Shown here: piece by piece, positions 39,181 to 64,000 of the stretch
Layout: each line of letters opens with the position of its first letter
How positions within the stretch are numbered: position 1 is the stretch's first letter
DNA from: Gavia stellata
Lineage: Eukaryota > Chordata > Aves > Gaviiformes > Gaviidae
DNA: 64,000 nucleotides
Reading direction: 5' to 3'
Assembly: GCF_030936135.1 (NCBI RefSeq)
Contig: NC_082603.1
Span: forward strand, 36,808,329 to 36,872,328
Notes under the pieces: generated by a model
The model's database searches: none
Told to the model about the DNA's origin: nothing
The model's input: the letters and a program-made list of their open reading frames with translations, nothing else
Made by a program: the position numbers and the translations under genes

Positions 39181-39871
39181 CCGCGCAGAGAACAGGAGAT
39201 GGCGACGAAGCGCGCCAGAGCCGGGGTTCAGCAGGGCCCACACGCCACCCCGGTGACGCCCCAGTTCATGGTACGCCTCCAGAACACCAGTTTACGATTC
39301 CCTGAGGGGCGAAAACACACTCAAACAGGTCGCAGGGACTTCTCTGAGAGCAGGGAGAAGATGTCGGCGGTTGGAGACAGCCCAGGAGACTTGCCGTACA
39401 ACAAGCAAATTGGCTGACCCTCAGGCAAACTTCCTCTCCCGCGGCCGCGGTCCGCTGCGGGCTGCCCTGCTGGGGAAGGGGCGAAGACCTCCGCCTGCCA
39501 CGGACAGGCCCGCGCCCTCCCCAGGTTTTGTGGGGCAAGCGGGAAACGAAAAGAACCAACTCCCCTACAGCCGGGGGGGGGGGGGGCGACAACCGCGCTC
39601 AGACCGGGCGGGGCCGGGCCGACCCCACGGCGCGGCGGGCCCCCGCCTGAGCCCGCGCAGCCCGAAGCCCAGGCTCGCCACAGGGGAGCCCGGCGGCCTT
39701 GGCGGGGGGCGGTCGAACCACACCCGGCCGTGGCCCAGGCCCAGCCCCCACCCCACCCCACCCCGCCTCGGCGCTCGGCGGAGCGGGCGGCCCGCGCGGC
39801 TCCGCCCCCGCCTGCCTGGCGCCCACCGGGCAGGGCCGGCAGCCTACGCGGTCGCGGGCGCAGCCGCCGGG

Positions 39872-53534
<13,663 letters not shown>

Positions 53535-53855
53535 AGAAATGCATGAAGTGTGTCTGGCACTGCCGTAGTGTTCTGTCTTCTCATGGAAGAAGATTTTAGT
53601 GCGTTTCTCAACAGAATTAAAAAGGCATGGAGAAAAAAACCCCCAACTTTCTTTCAAAGTCTTTTTATTCTGTACATTATTAAGTACTACTTCTGTTCTC
53701 CCTGTCCAGTCCCTCACTTCATTCCTAACTAACAGAGCAGGTATTTTCTAAACATTCTGAATTCCATGCAACGTTTTCTCACTATAAAATTAGATTATCA
53801 CAATGTTACTTTTGATAGTCATTGCTGCATTCTAATAAAAATTTTTTAAGAGAAG
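53535..53855 (+). other. ACADM: ACADM 3' UTR
   Basis: About 320 bases from the stop codon to the predicted cleavage point after the AATAAA at 53834-53839. The end is approximate. Confidence 0.7.
53834..53839 (+). terminator. ACADM: ACADM polyadenylation signal AATAAA
   Basis: Canonical hexamer about 300 bases after the stop, followed by a GT-rich stretch (gtgtggttggtaagtatatg) typical of a downstream element. Confidence 0.8.
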
Positions 53856-54124
53856 TGTGGTTGGTAAGTATATGTTCAATTAGGATGATTCACTTCAAGT
53901 GAAAGTGTGTAGCTTTTCCTTAAGAATGACTTACGAGATCATGCGTATTTCAAATCCAGTATATTTAAACCTGCTATTCCTTTCCATCAGTGTATATACT
54001 GAACTATGTTTGCAGCAAGAACAGCTCAAAAGGAATTGTGCAATTTTTTTTTTTTTTTAAAAACTTTGGATAGACCCTTCTTGTCAGTGCTGGCAGAATG
54101 GACATTCCCTGGACTTCTTGAACA

Positions 54125-54648
54125 AATTACTCAGCACTGGTGAGGCCGTACCTGCAGTACTGCATCCAGTTCTAGGCTCCTCAGTACACAAAAGATACAG
54201 ACTTAACTGGAGGGAGTCCAGCACAGGGCCACAAAGATGATGAAGGGACTGGAGCATCTGTCCTGTGAGGAGAGGCTGAGACTCTTTTAGCCTGGACAAG
54301 AGAAGGCTCAGGGGTAATCTTAGGCATGTACACAAATACCTGATGGGATGCAACAAAGAGGAGGGAGCCAGCCTGTCCTCAGCAGTGCCCACTGACAGGA
54401 CAAGAGGCAACGGTCACAAATTAAAACACATGAAATTCCACTGGAACCCAAGAAAACACCTTTTTTTTGTTGTGAGTGATGTCATACACTGGCAGAGGTT
54501 GTGGAGTCGCCATCTGTGGAGATATTCAGAACTCCACCGGACATGGTCCTGGACAACCTGTTGTAGCTGACCCTACTTGGGCAGGTGGGTTGCACTTGAT
54601 GATCTCAAGAAGTCCCTTCAAACCTCAATAATCCTGTGAATTCATTTG
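54125..54648 (+). mobile_element. CR1 LINE 3' fragment between ACADM and RABGGTB
   Basis: Plus-oriented CR1 3' end. It begins in the RT block at gtgaggccgtacctgcagta (the VRPYLQYC region), passes the gaggagaggctgag region and the gacaggacaagaggcaacgg region, and ends with cttgatgatctcaagaagtc and an aataatcctgtgaattc tail. There is a T8 insertion near 54461. Frames are broken. Confidence 0.92.
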
Positions 54649-55535
54649 CAATTTCTCACCAAAATATCCTTGCCATGCTGTGGTCTCTTTCATTCATCAT
54701 CTGAATTCAGTGCTGGATGGTACGATTGCTGTTATTGGGTATTGGTTTTGCAATGCTTGTTTCTGAGGTAGGCCACCTGGGAAATTAAATTAAAACACTT
54801 TTTTTTCTTTAAAGTGTTTAATCACTAAAGATCACCAACTTACTTACCTGGAGAAGACCAACAACGCAACATCCTTCGTAAGTATTTGACATACATAAAA
54901 ATTAGAACTTATTTTTAACTGTTCTATGCAAGCCGGCATTATACATAATATTTCTTTAGATTTCTGTAGAATCAAAGTGGTGTTCCTGCCTGGAATGGTT
55001 CTGTGGGGACACGTGCCAGCATCAAGTGTAAGTAATCAAGAGCATAATCATCCTAGGCAGTTTTAATTAGGAAGCAGAGGGGTTATTTTTGAACAAAAGG
55101 ACAGTTATCCCTCCCTGCTCTGTGGCTAAGTTCTTGGATTTGCTTTTCCACAGAACTGAGGTAACAGAAGGAAACCGAAACTATTTCTACATGTTGTCCT
55201 GTTTGCTGTGATGCACGGAAGTGCACAGTTGGCGTTAGTATACTTAAAATGTACTCCCTCCCCTGTTTTAAGAGAACCTTCCGTTGCGGCAAGCCTGAAC
55301 GCCTTCGTATACACGCAAGGCTCGAAGGGGGCCCTCCCGCGGGCCCGCTGCGGCTTCCCGGGCGCCGCCGCGCCGCGCTCAGCCTCGGGAGAGGCGCAGA
55401 ACTGAGCGGCCCTCCCCGCCCGCGGCTCCTCGGCGCCCACCCTGCTCTTCGCGACGGGAGGGGCACGCCCATCCGCGGGAGCCGAGAGCGGCTGCGCCGC
55501 ACCGGCAGCTCCGGGCGGCCGAGGGCCCTGGCGCG

Positions 55536-55590
55536 GCAGGGCAGGGCAGGGCAGGGCAGGGCAGGGCAGGGCAGGGCAGGGCAGGGCAGG
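55536..55590 (+). repeat. (GCAGG)11 pentamer array
   Basis: Eleven perfect GCAGG units, about 170-220 bases upstream of the RABGGTB ATG, inside its promoter island. Confidence 0.97.
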
Positions 55591-55758
55591 CCCCGCAGCC
55601 GGTACCGGCCGGGGCCGCCCGGCGGGCTCCCACCTTGCCCCGGGCCGGAGCCGCAGCTGCTGGCAGGCGGCGGGCGGGCAGCTATAGCGGGGCCCTGCCG
55701 GGCGCCACTTCTTGCTCCGCCCCGCGCCGTGACGCTCCTTCCGGTGCAGGCGGCCAAT

Positions 55759-62087
<6,329 letters not shown>

Positions 62088-64000
62088 GTGAGTTTTTCTT
62101 TATGTGGAAATGCTTTAAATTAGCAAGCGTCACATACTGCGTATAAATGTTTCTTTACAACATCTATCAGTAATGTCAATTGATGTACCTTTCTTGTTTC
62201 CCAAATGCCTGATTGTAGTACCTCAGTTAAAATAAATAAACAAATGTGTAGATAAATCTGAGAAGATGAATAGTGCCTCTAGAGGTTATAGTTGAGGCAA
62301 AAAAAAAAAAAAGATCATAAGGGAACAACTTTTAGGACTGTATTTCAATCTTCACATGGTGATGTTGGAATATTTATCATGAGGATTTTTAGAGAATTTG
62401 AAATGGGTATTAATGGAGACACTGGACAAGATCTATTACTGTGTCTGCCTCAAATCATAATGAAACATAGACGTCAATTGTATAATATGTTTGATATTTA
62501 TCAGCTGATGAATTCAAATAAAAATGAGACGTGGACCTTCTCAAGGGGAGGCTTGCTTAATTTTTTGAGGAAAGTCAGTTTTAAGATGAGATGCCTAACT
62601 CCGGCATGGGAAAGGCACTAAAGTGTGTTTTACTACTGACAATGACTTCTGAAAAATGCTCCGTAAAATCTAGTTGAGGAGAGAATACAGTAATATAATT
62701 GGAACAAATTAAGGGATCTCAAGGAAGAGGATCTCAATGACTTCTTCCAGCAGAGAATTTACATAAAAGCTACCTTTGCTATTTTTTTTTAATGGAAGGG
62801 GTTATTGCACTTAACCTGAATTTATGAATAGTAATCAACTTCTTAATAAAATATTTTAATGCTGTTGCAGTCACCTGTTTTACATAATTGTGGTGAGCAA
62901 TGCCATAGCCAGGATTCACCTCAGCACATGAAAATAATAGAGGTATTTTGTTGAGAAAAAGTGTTGGGTCTTTTTATCCCTCCCCCCCACTTCTTTTTTT
63001 AAATCGGGGGGGAAAAGAAGTTTAAACCTGGTACATGTACCTTATCTTGTGAGTTTTATTTACAGTAGCATTGCCCATATGGTCTAAATGGCTGGACCGT
63101 GTTCTAGTATTCAAGGAAGTTAGATTAAGTAGCTGAACCCACTCTGCAGCTGGCATTTCCTGGGAGGAATGTACTCCTTAAAATGCTGTAAAGGGCCACT
63201 CCTTCGCCTGCAGGGTAGTTCAAAAGTTTTCTGGGAATATCACATTTATTTTGCAGTGTTCTCAAATAGGCACCTCTGAGAATGTTGTTGTGTGCTTTTG
63301 TTGGGGTTTTTTTTTGTTGTCTTTTTGGGGGTGTATTTTATTAGCAAAAGGTGATGATGTGCAGGCTTCAGTTAATACTGTGGTTTCTTGCAGTTTGTGC
63401 TTGGCTACTTTCTTAGTAACCGCATGAAATGTGACTGGAGTATGCTGTTCCACTGTAAATGTTATTTCCCAGGAAAAAATAAACGGATTAGTCAATGCAC
63501 ATATATTACAGGGCACATTGTAAGTAAGCCTGACATGACTAGATGTGTGTAGGATTGCCAGGATATTTAAATGACCAGGGTTAACCTGTTTCTGCTAGAG
63601 AATTCATTTAGTCTTTAGTTTGCTCTCCACAAGCGTTAGGGTAAGAGGCACATACAGGAACAAACGATAGGCTGGATGCAGAATTTTCTTAAAGGCCATA
63701 TCCAGCCTGCAGAAATCAGTTTGGGTACTCTGGCGTGAGAATCTGTTTTTAAATGAAACTATGGCTCTGCCTGACCTTTTAGGATCTTTTTCCAAACCTT
63801 GCATTAGTGTCTTATATTAGTAAAATCTTAACATTCTGTAGTTACATTTGCGTAACTCGTGCTTTTATACAAAAGCAACTGCAACAATAACATAATTTTC
63901 TAATGGAAAAGTAAAACTCATTTGAAACTAAAAGTTGAAATGTGTGCTTATTTTGTATTGTGTTTGCGTGACTGTATTCCTGCTTTGAGATCATCCTGCA
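62088..64000 (+). other. RABGGTB: RABGGTB intron 6 (partial), nothing further seen
   Basis: The next exon should begin with an IYCCTGFLAI-like sequence, and it is not in the remaining 1.9 kb, so the intron runs past the window end. I see an A13 run at about 62299-62311 and no CR1 copy. Confidence 0.8.

Noticed and set aside
39185-39871. Nuclear-receptor response element (PPAR/ERR type) in the ACADM promoter
   Set aside because: Only single half-site-like words such as TGACCC near 39415; no convincing repeat of half-sites.
55083-55757. Minus-strand open frame of 224 codons upstream of RABGGTB
   Set aside because: It translates the GCAGG array and the G/C-rich promoter; no family resemblance.
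62292-62621. Plus-strand open frame of 109 codons in RABGGTB intron 6
   Set aside because: Not flanked by a suitable acceptor and donor and shows no similarity to the expected next RABGGTB exon.

Overview
This is a 64 kb piece of vertebrate nuclear DNA, almost certainly from a bird. The evidence is a set of CR1 LINE copies in both orientations (several with the typical 3' end around TTGGAAGGGACC / ATCATAGAATC), split genes with GT-AG introns, compact CpG-island promoters in an AT-rich background, and two genes whose encoded proteins closely match their mammalian orthologs. I cannot name the species from sequence alone.

Layout. 1-27 kb: AT-rich DNA without a gene I can support; it holds CR1 copies (128-560, 4240-4296, 10714-13178, 16821-16866, 23229-24300) and a nested palindrome at 18110-18319. 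27.4-29.5 kb: a strong CpG island with a GC-rich minisatellite and, on the minus strand, a short coding exon that I propose as the first exon of SLC44A5 (choline-transporter-like); this rests on conserved gene order and on its form. 29.5-39 kb: an old CR1 split by a 1.6 kb solo LTR (31717-33310, TG..CA ends, 5-bp target duplication), and an isolated CpG-rich patch at 34.74-34.98 kb with a near-consensus CTCF motif. 39.2-40.3 kb: the ACADM CpG island. 39872-53534: complete ACADM (medium-chain acyl-CoA dehydrogenase), 12 coding exons, 422 residues, polyadenylation signal at 53834. 53.9-55.2 kb: a short intergenic gap with one CR1. 55.3-56.2 kb: the RABGGTB CpG island. 55759 to beyond 62087: the first six coding exons of RABGGTB (Rab geranylgeranyltransferase beta subunit), running off the window. 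Its introns 2 and 3 each carry a C/D-box snoRNA of the SNORD45 (U45) family.

How the genes relate. ACADM and RABGGTB run head to tail on the plus strand. The proposed SLC44A5 start is divergent from ACADM, which is the order known in mammals (SLC44A5 - ACADM - RABGGTB). The three products act in separate processes (choline-type transport, mitochondrial beta-oxidation, Rab prenylation). The snoRNAs make RABGGTB also a host gene for 18S rRNA 2'-O-methylation.

Most interesting items: the two U45 snoRNAs with a dual guide that predicts 18S A159 and U172 by the box+5 rule; the nested palindrome at 18.1 kb; the LTR nested in an ancient CR1; the CTCF-like motif in an orphan CpG patch between two divergent promoters; the tandem (NAGNAG) acceptor next to an in-frame ATG in ACADM exon 2; and the G-rich heptamer array just inside RABGGTB intron 1.
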